Shown: positions 48,000 to 59,944 of the stretch, in pieces
Position numbering within the stretch: position 1 is the stretch's first letter
Layout: each line of letters starts with the position of its first letter
Source: Incurvaria masculella
Lineage: Eukaryota > Arthropoda > Insecta > Lepidoptera > Incurvariidae
NCBI GenBank assembly: GCA_946894095.1
Contig: OX335645.2
Span: forward strand, 20,855,001-20,919,000
Length of the DNA: 64,000 bases
Reading direction: 5' to 3'
The notes under the pieces: model-generated
Told to the model about the DNA's origin: nothing
What the model saw: the letters and a program-made list of their open reading frames with translations, nothing else
Database searches by the model: none
Position numbers and translations under genes: made by a program

Positions 48000-48396
48000 A
48001 GGTGACCCGCAGTGCAATTACGAAGCACAAAATTGGGTGTAGGTTGCTGTACTTACAGCAATATGACAGCTTTTGCGATTACGAAATCGATGCATTCACA
48101 AATGGTGCGGCACTCAGCGCTACCCGCAGCAATTAGGTCAACTCCATACATTTCGCGTCGAATCGGTATTACGAAACGGCAAAGAACTGTCAAATGCGGG
48201 GAGGTAAACGCCTATTTCGTCTGCTCGTCTAGTCAAGTACCTCAAAAGTTGACCTATTGTCGACACAGATTGGTCCATGCTGGACGTAGGTGGATGAAAA
48301 ACGGCTTCGTAATCGCGCTTTAGAAATGACGGGGGCGCACCTACACGTACCGCGGCACCATCCTCAAATTTTGCGTAATCGCACTGCCGGGGTCAT
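48000..48396. mobile_element. Inverted-repeat element, ends CAGTGCAATTACG
   Basis: GTGACCCGCAGTGCAATTACG at the left end recurs in inverse at 48370-48396 (CGTAATCGCACTGCCGGGGTC), with AAGCACAAAATT/AAATTTTGC pairing inside. About 390 bp. Target duplication not identified. Confidence 0.5.
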
Positions 48397-48960
48397 TTCT
48401 TCTCTCGGGCCGTGCGGGGCGCGGCGAGCGGGCGGCGAGCCGAGCTGCACCGAGCGGGCCCGCGCGGTCGAGCGCCGCCCGAGCAGCTCACTAATTGAAA
48501 GGTCGGTCGGCACCTGCCGCCGACAGCGCCTTTATAATCCAATCGGCGGTTGTTTGCGCGCAAAAATCGCCGCGCCACCTCGGACGCGACGCGAGTATCA
48601 AAGGCGATTCTTTTGTGATTAAATCGAGCCGCGGGAGGGCGCTTTGTAACTCGATTGCGTCCGAAGTTAATTAAATAGCGTTTTTGCGAATGATGAGCCG
48701 CGGGCGCCACGACATCAAAGGGTGGGCGAATACGCACTTATTAGGGGCGGCCGGAGTGACCGGCGGCGGCCCGGAGCCACTTTGGGAAGTCTTTCCACAA
48801 AGGGCCTTCACGAGCAGCGTCGGGCGGCGCCGGGCGGGGCGGGGCGGGGCGGGGCGGGGCGGCCTTTGTGGCTCGACGTGCGCGCCTGTAATCCGACAGG
48901 TAGACAACGGACACTATACACACTTTAGCCGTTTAATTGAGTAACGGTCGTCGGTTAATG
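48395..48960. promoter_or_regulatory. GC-rich island with five GGGGC repeats
   Basis: CpG-dense 48400-48600 and 48745-48900; GGCGGGGCGGGGCGGGGC at 48834-48860. CTAATTGAAAGG and TTAATTAAATAG sites interleave. Looks like a promoter or regulatory island; a gene start is not demonstrated. Confidence 0.3.
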
Positions 48961-49027
48961 AAACTTTATCGTCCGCGATTCGCACGAATTTAAGCGCACT
49001 CTCGGAATCGAAATTATTCTTTTGCTT

Positions 49028-49300
49028 TATTTTTCTTTATGAACCTGACATGGTTGGCTAATACCACACAACTACCGTTATGATATTAGGCCAATATACC
49101 ACATTCCCGAAGGAATTAAGTGCCATGCTAGGACCTTCCCTTCTTCCGCACGGCTACATTGAACTGGATGGAAAACACGGACAATTTTTCATTTACAAAG
49201 TATTTGAATGAAACCTACAGTAAACAAATATTTCACTGGACGGTTGTCTAATACCACAACTACTGATATTAGCCTCATATGGAAAATAATTGCCATGCAT
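49028..49300 (-). mobile_element. Two partial family-A SINE copies
   Basis: First copy 49028-49195 (CCTGACATGGTTGGCTAATA to GGAAAACACGGACAATTTTT). A second shorter piece at about 49237-49298 repeats the CTGGACGGTTGTCTAATACC portion. Confidence 0.6.
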
Positions 49301-50039
49301 TATTTTTAATTACTAGTTGAGGTACCCGGCTCCGCTCGGGTCAATATCTCGACAACAGCGCTATATACCGGGTCCAATTGTAAACAGAACAAACAAAGAG
49401 CAGAGCAGAACAAAATAAAAATGATTCAAATCTGTTTTATCAAGACTAACGCACGGTAATTGATGTTTATACATAGAGATCATAAAGGTGCGTCATTAAC
49501 CGTATAAATACTCAAGAATTGTTCCATTAGTACATATTAATTATGGTTTTTCACTCTCACGGCGTCATTCCGCCGAGAATGTGAAAATAAACTGTGGCGC
49601 ATCGTCAGTCATTGTGGGCAGAATTCCCACGACACCAAATTACACCCCGTTTCGTCCGCTTTGGCGCGTTTCTCCGGTCGCTTCGCACTCAGATACCTCA
49701 CGCTTCGAAGAGAACGGTCCAGTCAACGCAAGTTGGACGGAGTGCACCTCTCGAATGCTTTCCTCTAACTTGAGTATTTTTCTTATCGATAAAGATTTTT
49801 TCGAGCTAACCGTGCTGAGCGGTGTGAAATCGATTGGGAAGTATTTTCTATGAAAATTCCTTCTTGGCTGTGAGACTATTTTTTACTGTTACCCGGTGCC
49901 CTTTTCTATAGATCTGTTTGTAACGGTTTAAGAAGATTCTGGGAATAAAATTTGCCATGTTCTTTCATCCTCCTAACACAGAAATATTTATCGCCATAAC
50001 TTTACTGTCGTTAAATCAGCAACACAGCACATAGGAACT

Positions 50040-50165
50040 ATGTAGGTGCCATGACACGATCTTCCTTAACGTTGACCTGGAGGGAAAACACGGACAATGT
50101 TCTCCGCCGCTTCGACCATCGTTCTTTCAATGCGATGGTACCGATCTCAAGTAAGGAAGGGGAAT
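50040..50165 (-). mobile_element. Family-A SINE fragment
   Basis: Body from TAGGTGCCATGACACGATCT to AAGTAAGGAAGGGGA, internally deleted. Confidence 0.55.
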
Positions 50166-50782
50166 CCCCAAATACATATAATCATATATAAACGAAACAT
50201 ACATACTTTTGGATGTTCTGGTTTCTTAATCTTTTGCTTTTTGAACTTCAGGTAGGCGACTCTGAAACAGGACAGCCTGTATAAAACTATTGCGGTAAGG
50301 TAAATTGACAATCATTTTGTGAAACTATGTAACTCCCGTAAAGACCAACGAAAGGGAAGATTTTTTTTAAGATACTAGCCAATGCGAATGGTTTGATTGC
50401 GTTATGTTCCTGATCTCTATGGAATGAGGACATAAAAAAAAACATGTATAATTCCAGCTAACGTTCTACCAAAACAGAAGGAAAAATGTTACAGAAATTG
50501 ATATTTTATGCATGGGAAAAATTTTTGAAGTCAGGTCTCAAATATATTCTTTTTCAAGTTTGCGGTTTATATTGATATTAACTAATATTTATTTTAATAC
50601 CATTTTAAAGATCTTAACATTATCTACCCATTCAGCGAAGAACATGTTTAACTTTTCCCAATTTCTTTAACGAAACAATAAAAAAACCGGTTTCTCGCGT
50701 TATGCAGGTTGGTCACATTAAGAAAGTATTATTTCGAGCTGCTCTAACTAAGTGACGTCGGGCTCTGGCTATCTCGTTTTAA

Positions 50783-51253
50783 GGCCCTGGTACTAGCCAA
50801 ATCGCAAAGTTAGACGAGGCACCCAAAGTTAACTAACTAAGTCTGACGATTATAAGTGTCATCCTTACAATATATGATTCCTTGTCTTGGAATCAACCTA
50901 TTTTCGTTAATGTATGTTTCCTTTTTCTATACAAAATACATTGCGGAAACGGTGTCCATTTCCGAACTTTTTTGACTAAATGTAGAAATCTAAAAGCAAA
51001 TGGAATTTTTTGTTTATGCATATATGCTGTTTTTGCTTATATCTAGAAATCGAATTACTTTCAGATTTCTAATAAGAAAAATCAACTTTTTTATTTTTAT
51101 TATTATTTAAATAAATGATGGAATCAAAAAATATTAACAATCCATTATCAGTCTGGAGTTCTATTTGGATTTGCTGAAGCGTTACACTACGTATTATTAC
51201 ATTTGTTAAAAAGTGCATTTGTATGGCGCGAGTAGTTGGCTAGTCCTAGCGCC
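50783..51253 (-). mobile_element. TTAA-flanked nonautonomous element, family C copy 2
   Basis: Same element as at 43339, in inverse orientation, with TTAA at 50779-50782 and 51254-51257. Only scattered substitutions and single-base length changes separate it from the other two copies, which suggests fairly recent spread. Confidence 0.8.
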
Positions 51254-51311
51254 TTAATCGCAAAAATTGTTCCAAAATATATATGGATGCTCTTAAGGGG
51301 TGGAGATGTAT

Positions 51312-51520
51312 TGCGGTCACACAGGCGGAAGACGCACGCACACAAGCTCGCTATACGCGGTTACAAAACACGCGCGGCCGCCTTGCCACCTCAGCCCATT
51401 CCAGCCCGCTTAGCCATAACCACTTTCGAGTACGCTCTTGTACATCTACATAAATGCAAACCTGCCTACGTCATTGAGTAGACTCACCTAGCTTCCCGTA
51501 GGCAGTCAAAGCGCACAAAA
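51312..51520. repeat. Dispersed repeat, family I copy 2
   Basis: TTGCGGTCACACAGGCGGAA ... CACCTAGCTTCCCGTAGGCA; shorter than copy 1 by a ~20-bp internal gap. Confidence 0.55.
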
Positions 51521-51724
51521 CCATTCACAAAAGTGACCTTATTGAACCAATTCGAACGAAAGATGGCCGCACGAAACGAGACACTCAACTTTTTAATCAG
51601 AAAAAAAACTGTAACAAGATGAAAAGATTCATCCCCCCCCCCTCCCCCCACATGTGGGCGCTGCACTTGATGGCCTTTTTGCCCTGACAATTTATGGACG
51701 AAGCCTCCCAATTTAAAATTAATT

Positions 51725-51835
51725 CCGGCCGCGCGGCGTCTGCGGGAAAATTTGAAAAGTTTAAACGATCTTGCGGGGGCGGGGCGGGGCGGGGCGGTGC
51801 TGGGCGGGCGGGACCTCGCGGCCGCAATCTACGTG
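51725..51835. other. GC-rich patch with GGGGC repeats
   Basis: GGGGGCGGGGCGGGGCGGGGC at 51775-51796; quadruplex-type run. Nearby 51631-51650 is poly-C. No gene. Confidence 0.5.
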
Positions 51836-52224
51836 CTCCAATTGCATTTTTATAAGAGCTACTCGTCCTAAGTTTATTGAGGAATTCCGGTTATTAGCTG
51901 GCTCAACTTGTTTCGTAGCTCTGTGGGAAGATTACACTCTTGTGAATCGAGCTTGGTTCATAGGCGCACCCACAAAACAGACCCGCGTAAAAGCCCAAGA
52001 TTAATACTATTACGTATTGCTTTCATAAAACATAAATATTATAATTATATACTTAGATTGGAAAGATAGGTTACTGCATGTATACGAATGTGAGTAAAAA
52101 GAGACGGAAGTAATTAAACAAGTTATACTATTCTAGTTGAGGTACCCGGCTCCGCCCGGGTCAATGTCGATTGACCCGAGTATATATGTATAGTATGACG
52201 TTATGTGTGGTTCAAGATAGTTAA

Positions 52225-52586
52225 GGATGTTCCGACCCATACAATGTTTTTTTTTACACAGAACGCAAAAAGTATTGCACTTTAAGGCACGAATTCGTCA
52301 AAAATATTCAATATAGCCATAGTAGTTGCAGCGAAAACATATTCACAATTTCAAGTTTAATGGTTTCGTTGTAATTGCCGATTAGAAGTTTTACACCGTT
52401 AGATGGCGCTGTTAAATAAAAATCGTATTTAAATAAATTGTAACAAAACTAATTATCCTGAAATTGTGAAATTGTTTTCGCTGCAAGTAATATGACTATA
52501 TTAAACTTTTATTATTAATTCATGGTTTAAAGTGCAATACTTTTTGCGTTATGTGTGCAAACAACTTTATATGGGTCGGAACAGCC
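52225..52586. mobile_element. TTAA-flanked foldback element
   Basis: A 362-bp near-complete palindrome. Ends GGATGTTCCGACCCAT and ATGGGTCGGAACAGCC pair, and the pairing continues through GCAAAAAGTATTGCACTTTAA and its complement toward the centre. TTAA sits at 52221-52224 and 52587-52590. No coding content. A second TTAA-targeting family, unrelated to family C beyond the target. Confidence 0.75.
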
Positions 52587-52590
52587 TTAA

Positions 52591-54436
52591 GATTGTCGTG
52601 ATATTCATTTTATGTCATGAAAGTCGAAATATCTTTATATTAAAGTGCAGGAATGAATTCAATTTCAATTTATTTATTTAGAAATATTACGTAATGAAAT
52701 TGTACAAGATTTCTGTGGGTCCTGAAAACGATGGTGTAAGACTTGTGGTTCCGCTGTCAGCTTTTGTGTCCATTTTCCAGGAAGTCTATTTGCGTTCAGT
52801 AACAGTGGTTGATATAATAGTAAAAGTATGTCTAGACTTAAGGCTTCTGTTTTCATTTAGGACGTCAGTCATGTTGCTACATAGTGAGTAGTTCTTCATA
52901 TTCTAATCTTTTTGGCTGCGGAGTATATACAGCACAAATGTGTAGGCCGTTTCTATACCCTTTTTTTTAGAATGAGAGACCCATATGAGTGCACATATAA
53001 ACAGCATTTATAATTAAACTTGGAAGATTAAACTTACTTCTTTCCTTCATTTCGTGTTACTAATAACCCTACTATAAAGTGTCTACATTTTTAGAGCTGA
53101 CACGGAGTGTGTAAGTTGATAAGACGGCACATTTTGCTAAAAGCTTGTCAGTCAGCTCGGCTTACCACCAACCGATGGACCGAAGCGCATTATCAAAGAA
53201 AACTCAATACTCTGTGCCTAAGTGTTCTCTGCACTATTAATACTTAGTCAGGACCAAAGCCGATTGTTATAGTAAATTTCATTAAGGGCTGATTTTTCAA
53301 TTGTTTGATAACCAGCCAGATAACTATTGGACGGATTTATTTCCACCTCTGCTTATCTATCCCTTATAGTAAGTCCATGTTTTATTACTACAATTACAGT
53401 TAGATATTTGTGATAGACGATATAATTCTCCGGCAAGGACTATCCGTCTTTTGACAAACGTAAATTTGTACCGATAAATAATGAGGATTGAAAAATCGTC
53501 CCAAAACATAATCTTGAATGTTGATGAAAGAATAAGATACTATGATATTATACTAACAAATTTTATCAGTCATGCAACCAAAATCACCGCAATTTATTTA
53601 TAAATTCAAAAAGAAAAAACACTGTTTTTTTTTCTACCAGAATCACCTCCCCAGTTTTGCTAGTTAATTTGATAATTATGTTTCCTATTCGGTCCCATTG
53701 TCTTCATGATAACAAAAAATCCTTAACGATTTATACGTTTAGTTTCATACAAAGGTAGGTAGTTAGGTGAGTACGTTGTTAATTGAAGTGAAGAAAGATC
53801 ACCTATTTCAGTTGCATTTACTTCACATTGTTGAAAAACATAAACTTTTTATTACGTTTAGTTTTCACCCAAGAAGGTTTTGCGCGAAATTTGGGCTTCA
53901 AGTTGATTTAAAAGGAGAAAGATTGCGCTGATTTTATGTTGATGCGAAACGAAAAGAAAGAAAAAGAAAAAAAATTGGCATTCAAGGTACAGATGCTTTA
54001 AGTAATTAAACCGTAAATGTACAGTCGACAGCACGATAAACGTCGATTTTTTTTAAGACACGGCAGGACAAGGGTAAATGAATTTTTTATAGTGCTCTCA
54101 AGAGTATGGTGACGGTAGCTAGCGGTGGGGCAAAGCACTTTCTCTTTGGAAACACGGTGCGTTCTTAAGCATCTGAAAATTACGCTTCCCGTACGATTGT
54201 TACAAGTTTGGATATCATTTGAAAACCACCGTTCCAATTTACTTGATCAGTGATAGCTAACTTGAGTCAACTAATATACCCATGCGTCAGCACCATATTG
54301 TTTGTTCTCTATAATCCTGGGTCAAACCACAGCAACGATATTATTTTATGTTGGTTTGGTTTGTCCTGTCGTTTGATTCCTCTATGATAAAAAAAAAACA
54401 GAAAATGTGCAGGCGCATGAATTAAAACATGCCGGA
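52591..54436. other. Unique AT-rich stretch
   Basis: No gene, repeat family or RNA gene recognised. Confidence 0.4.
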
Positions 54437-54813
54437 CAAAAAAAACCGGGCAAGTGCGAGTCGGACTCGCACACGAAGGGTTCCGTACCATCGTACGAGA
54501 TGTAGCACAAAAATATCAAGTTTTGGTATGGGCACCCCCGTTCATTTTTATTATTTTTTATTTTTATCTATTTATTGTTATAGCGGCAAAATAAATACCT
54601 ACACACTCTGTGAACATTTCAGCTGCCTACCTATTACGGTTCATGAGATAATAATAATAATAATAACCATTTATTGGATGAAGAAGACATAAGTACACAG
54701 AAAACAAAAGAACAGTAAAACGGACGGACGGACGGACGGACGGACGGACGGACGGACAGCGGAGGCTTAGTAATAGGGTTCCGTTGGTACCCTTTGGGTA
54801 CGGAACCCTAAAA
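54437..54813 (+). mobile_element. Family-B repeat with an internal insertion and long ACGG array
   Basis: AAAAAAACCGGGCAAGTGCG ... GGGTACGGAACCCTAAAAAT. After GGTTCATGAGATA an extra ~70 bp (ATAATAATAATAATAACC ... AGTAAAACGG) has been gained, followed by about ten ACGG units at 54720-54760. Confidence 0.7.
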
Positions 54814-55798
54814 ATCATGTAGATTGGCAAAGTGCGTTTTAACTGAGGGCCCCGTTAATTCTTATGCGCACTGTACACAGTTACAGATGAACATAATTAA
54901 TTTGCTAAGTGGGTCCCGCGCGTGGTGCGCCGTACTCTCCCCCGCGCCCGCACCCCGCACCCCGCCGACCCGCGCAATGCAGTCCCCGCGCGACCCCCGC
55001 TTCTTTCACCACTTCAGGGCTTAAATGGCGTGCTAGGTTCAAATTGTATGCTCGGGTGATGGAGTTCATTTTACGCTGCTGCCGTAAGTTTTAGAGGTTC
55101 TCCTATTATATAAGGAGTAACTCTAAACGTATACTTGGCTTCTCTTTTGCTTAATGTAACAAATATTATAATTAAAAAAAAGACAGAAAATGTCAATATG
55201 CAAATATATCTAAACCATCGTAATTAATACCTAACTAAATTTTACGATAATAATAGCAATGGGGTCATTGCTAATTTAATTTCCAACCGACTTCATAAAA
55301 CAAGGACAGGTGTGAGTAGAAAATTAGTATCTATCTGACGACGGCACCCAGAGCCATTAGTGATTCACGAGGATCGCGGAGGCAGGATTACCGTTTCATC
55401 AGGCGGAGTGCCCCTTTCGGATGCAACGGCTTCAGTGGAGATTGCCCCCGCCGCGAGCTACCCGCTGCAGCGCTGCCTGCTCACCTCCTCGAATATCTAC
55501 ATCCGCTGACGGATCGATCCGGCCCGATCTTAAGTCCTCCGAGGATCTAATTACTATCTAGACCGGATCGCGCACAGTCGTTAAGTTAAAGGCAGCGGGC
55601 AAAGTTAATTCGATTGGGGTAGAAGCCTGCAGTTAATTAATTAGCGGCAAACGAAAGCTCTTAGCTGGATGAAGACGGGATAAACTATTTACGGCGGTTG
55701 ATACATATTGAGAGCATCCCCCCACCCCCTGCGTTCTACTCCCTCTCCCCCGCGGTGCGTGAATAGTTTGTGCTCCCTTGTGTACCCTTGGTGCAAGC

Positions 55799-56523
55799 CA
55801 CGGAGGATAGAGGTAGAGAGGAGATGTTTTTATCTCATATTACTAAGGATCGCAGCGCGCAGCGGGGAAGCGGGGGGAAAATCGCTTCATGGTTGGGTCA
55901 TGCACCGCCCATTTTTGCGAAATCCATCTACCGGAAGAATCGATATTCTGGTAGCAGCTATTCCGAGAGCTATTCTTAATGGTTACAAGACTACAACTAG
56001 ATGGCGCCTTTTAAATTTTACTGTGTGTTTTTTCTATAAAAAAAAAACTTCGAAAGTTAAAACTATGCCTTCGCGCGGCTTCAAATAATTTTAATTAAAA
56101 AATTTAATAAATATTTGCATCATGAGATCAACATTTCTTACCGTAAAAAAAAATTATAGCGCGCCATTTATCGGCACATAGCGAGAGCGATACATCGATA
56201 CAATGCTCGAATATTGACTCAAATTATGAAATATTATGTGTTTTACTGACAAATAAAATGTAATTCCAACTACAAACTTTAGATTATTTTGCCCTGTGTA
56301 ATGTTTGCAACATTATACACAAAATCTCATCGTATAATCGACTGTTCGCTGAAAATTGCGCCGCAGGCCATAATATTGTCCCACAACCTAACACCGCCAG
56401 CGCCATGTCGCGAATGTCGCTAAGCCACGCCTTCTTATCACGTGGGCTGTGACGTAGTGACCCACTTGGTGGACACAGACCCAGTTTGCTTAGACCATCT
56501 CCTCTCTACCTCTATCCTCCGTG
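55799..56523. mobile_element. hAT-like nonautonomous element with 8-bp target duplication
   Basis: A 725-bp element with ends CACGGAGGATAGAGGTAGAG and the exact inverse, flanked by GTGCAAGC at 55791-55798 and 56524-56531. An 8-bp duplication is characteristic of hAT. It sits inside a repeat that also occurs uninterrupted at about 56908-56955 (ACCCTTGGTGCAAGCTAACT), which shows the empty site. No hAT transposase coding seen. Confidence 0.8.
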
Positions 56524-56599
56524 GTGCAAGCTCACTACACAGGTTATGCATGGCTGCGCCCAAGCAAGTCAGTGTGGCGATACAGTGAGCGTAGGTGAC

Positions 56600-56905
56600 G
56601 TACTCAGTTTGTACTCTCTTGTGTACCCAGGAACAGGGAGAAAATGCACAAATTCACAGTGGACATTCCAAAAATAAGAACCCAGCGATTCTCTAGATCC
56701 TTTATCTATAGGGTCGGTAAACAATAGAATGAACTCCCTTCCGAAGTATTTCCCCCAAATTACGACCTAGGGTCCTTCAACCGTGGTGTGAAGAGGCACC
56801 TGGTCGGCCGGCATGGTTTTCGCAGCCCCCCTGAATGTTCGAAAACCCATGGGCGTCGTCGGGCACCTTTAGGTCTTTGCGTACGCCAAATGCCGCGATT
56901 AACAT
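56600..56905 (+). pseudogene. Degenerate LINE reverse-transcriptase C-terminal remnant
   Basis: The + frame reads TQRFSRSFIYRVGKQ, a stop, NELPSEVFP and YDLGSFNRGVKRHL. This matches the RT-end pattern of Jockey/R1-like LINEs, in which the stop position is usually Trp (TGG to TAG). The flanking TTTGTACTCTCTTGTGTACC repeats the sequence at 55766-55790, so this locus holds duplicated LINE pieces. No functional product. Confidence 0.5.
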
Positions 56906-56965
56906 AAAAAAATACCCTTGGTGCAAGCTAACTACACAATTATACATGGCTGCAGAAAGCAAGTT

Positions 56966-57305
56966 TTTTTTTTATGTGACTGGACATGGATGGCTAATAC
57001 CACACCTTCTGTCATGGTATTAGCCCAACACACCACATGGGAACTAGGTGCCATACCAGGACCTTCCTTATATTGCACGGCTACATTGAACTGGATGGAA
57101 AACACGGACAATTTTCATTGCCGCTTCGACCATCGTTCATCCAATGCGATGGTACCAACCCGGGCGGGATTAACCCTACCACCTAGTAAGTAAGGAAGGG
57201 GACCTACAGTTTAACGTGGAATCCGAACCACGGCCAGCCTCTCTCAACGGTCGAATGGTCACTCATTCAAGACCAGACCGGACCCAGCGTTGCTTAACTT
57301 ACCAT
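56966..57305 (-). mobile_element. Family-A SINE with truncated 5S-like head
   Basis: Near twin of the 287 copy (T run, same body, GTGGAATCCGAACCACGGCC). The 5S-like head is broken off at GCTTAACTT (57300), replaced by unrelated sequence. Confidence 0.7.
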
Positions 57306-57457
57306 TGCCATATACCTAGTGAGCGTAGGTGTGTTTTGTGCCCGCAAACCGTTGCAAACACATTGAATGGAAAGGGACGTTTTCTTACATTACATAATTT
57401 ACATACAAACAAACGTATGAAAAATAGTAAACTAAATTCGGTCTGACTAAAGTGTTT

Positions 57458-57745
57458 GACCTAAATCGACTTTGGTGTGAAAGCAATTAGGTTGATATAT
57501 CAATGATTACACTCAAAATGCCTTAGCGTAGGATTAATACACGAAAACAGCGCCATATAGCAGTAGATTAATGTGTCGATTAGAAAACGATCGATTAATT
57601 AGTTGGTTGACGTTATTCTCTGGATAGCTCAGCGGTCGAGTGGTGGACATGTCAGCCAAATATCGCGGTTCGAATACTTGCTTCCGACGAATTTCCACAA
57701 CAAAACTATTTGTGATATATTTTTTTTAAATATAATGCTAATTTC
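57458..57745 (+). mobile_element. tRNA-promoter repeat, family G copy with intact A and B boxes
   Basis: AATTAGGTTGATATATCAAT ... AACAGCGCCATATAGCAGTA, then A box TAGCTCAGCGG (about 57625) and B box GGTTCGAATAC (about 57667), then CTTGCTTCCGACGAATTTCC. Best tRNA-like promoter in the family. Confidence 0.6.
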
Positions 57746-57867
57746 TGACTTATAATTGAATTAACCTTCTGAATCAAAACATATTTTTTCAGCTTTAATT
57801 AGTGAAAAAACGTTGGACACGGGGCTAACGTTCTATCGCATTAAATGAAAGATGGTCGAAGGGTAAT

Positions 57868-57985
57868 CTGAAAATGTCCGTCTTTTCCATTCAGCTCGAT
57901 GTGGTCGTGCTCACATTTGGGGAAGGTCCTGGCATGACAGTTGTGCTTTGGGCTTGTATCATGACAGAAGGTGTGACGTAATGCA
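57868..57985 (+). mobile_element. Family-A SINE body fragment
   Basis: Plus-strand body piece: GTCCGTCTTTTCCATTCAGC ... GGAAGGTCCTGGCATGAC ... TATCATGACAGAAGGTGTG. Confidence 0.5.
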
Positions 57986-58639
57986 TCCATGTTCAATTTA
58001 TGCGGAGACTATGATACGTTGATTTCTCGTTTATAATATGAGAATACTATTTGCTTCGATCGGAACAACATCTAAAACGAATTTTCCGGGATAAAGCCTA
58101 TGTCACTCTCTGGTCTAGACATTTTCTCTATGCAAAAATCACGTCAATCGGTTGCTGTATGAAAGAACAAAAAAAAGAACCTTGCACTTCCGCATTATAT
58201 GATTAGTAGACATGACGCTTTATATCGCTGTGGCCACTCTTCAAGACAGGGTTATGCATGTAAACAATCATGTAACAATTCTATAAATATGTATCCCACA
58301 TAGGCGCTTGTGACTCCCGTGCTGGTTAAGATAACAATGCCCAAAAAAATACACAAACAATAACACACAATATTCAAATCCTAATTATTATAATGCTTAT
58401 ATTAATTTGTTTAATTATTATTCTCGTTGGCTGAGGTTGTAACCATATTTCGTGTAAATATTCATGGCACAGAATAAGTAATCCACTACGCTGAATTCCC
58501 GAGGTGTAGGTGGCGAGTAGAGATGGTAGAGGACAATGCAAACATATTAATATACACAGTATTTCCCAAAGATCACCTGGCTTTCCATCGAAGCACTTAA
58601 TCATCCCCCGACACCGTCATATCACATATTCCGTATTAA

Positions 58640-59110
58640 GGCGCTAGGACTAGCCAACTACTCGCGCCATACAAATGCACTTTTTAACAAATTTAATAAT
58701 ATGTAGTGAAACGCTTCAGCAAATCCAAATAGAACTCCAGACTGATAATGGATTGTTAATATTTTTTTATTCCATCAGTTATTTAAATAATAATAAAAAT
58801 AAAAAAGTTGATTTTTCTCATTAGAAATCTGAAAGTAATTCGATTTCTATATATAAGCAAAAACAGCATATATGCATAAACAAAAAATTCCATTTGCTTT
58901 TAGATTTCTACATTTAGTCAAAAAAGTTCGGAAATGGACACCGTTTCCGCAATGTATTTTGTATACAAAAAGGAAACATACATTAACGAAAATAATTCGA
59001 TTCCTAGACAAGGAATCATATATTGTAAGGATGACACTTATAATCGTCAGACTTAGTTAGTTAACTTGGGGTGCCTCGTCTAACTTTGCGATTTGGCTAG
59101 TACCAGGCCC
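58640..59110 (+). mobile_element. TTAA-flanked nonautonomous element, family C copy 3
   Basis: Third copy, + orientation, TTAA at 58636-58639 and 59111-59114. Very close to copy 1 across its length. Confidence 0.8.
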
Positions 59111-59184
59111 TTAATAAAAAATATTGGAGGTAATCTCTCGGTCGGATTCCTTCACTACCTATAACCATGATTGGCAAAGTGAAC

Positions 59185-59270
59185 AGCGGGCGGCGGGTGC
59201 GGGGTGTCTCGCCCGCACCCGCCGGCGGGGCGCGGGGCGCGGGGCGCGCGGCGGAGCGGCGGCAGAGTTC
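59185..59270. other. GC-rich patch with inverted GGGTGCGGG
   Basis: GCGGGTGCGGGGTGTCTCGC then CCGCACCCGCCGG and GGGGCGCGGGGCGCGGGG. The same CGCACCCCGCACCCC-type wording recurs at 31885, 37230, 54945, 59895 and 61140. Confidence 0.5.
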
Positions 59271-59849
59271 GACTAATGGATTACATTTAGAGAAGTGAAT
59301 TAGGATATTGTCGTGACGATCTGTTCCGCGTTCTATACCCCCACCTCGCTGGTACCATCGTCGCCACTGTTCTCAACTCTATCGAACTCTACATATATCC
59401 ACATCTGTATGTCACTGAACTACTCCTAAACGGTTTGACCGATTTTGATGAAATGTGTTTGCGTTTAGAGGGTTATATACACAAATGGACGCAATAGGTG
59501 AGGCTGTTCTACCATGCGCTTTCTGAGCAGACGATATTATTTTCCGGACCTGGTAGCTTTCCATATATTGTGGAAGTAGGTGACGCCTATTTCTATAGCG
59601 GCGCGCTGGTAGCGTCCCAGAGGAGCAACGAGGAGTTCACTAATGTGAAACATTGCGCTTGGTTTAAGTTACCAACTCTTTCAACAACAATTTCGGGTCC
59701 TCTCCTAATCAATCATTATAGTGTGCGTTCGTTGCTTTTCATGAAGTCTTACTGAAAGCATATCGAAATGATGAGAGAAATCAATTCGGAAATATCGCCT
59801 GCCCGGTCAGACATATTCACACAACACAAAGCAAGAGTTAAAAGGAAAA

Positions 59850-59940
59850 GTTGTCGCCCCGACCGCTCCCCCGCCTCCCCTCACCCTCACCCTCGCCCGC
59901 ACCCCGCACCCCCGTGCCCCGCGACCCGCGCGCCGACAAG
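59850..59940. other. C-rich patch
   Basis: CCCTCACCCTCACCCTCGCC then CGCACCCCGCACCCCC. No gene. Confidence 0.5.
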
Positions 59941-59944
59941 AGTT

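Noticed and set aside
54720..54760. ACGG array as a CRISPR-like or independent satellite
   Set aside because: It is the internal microsatellite shared by family-B repeats.
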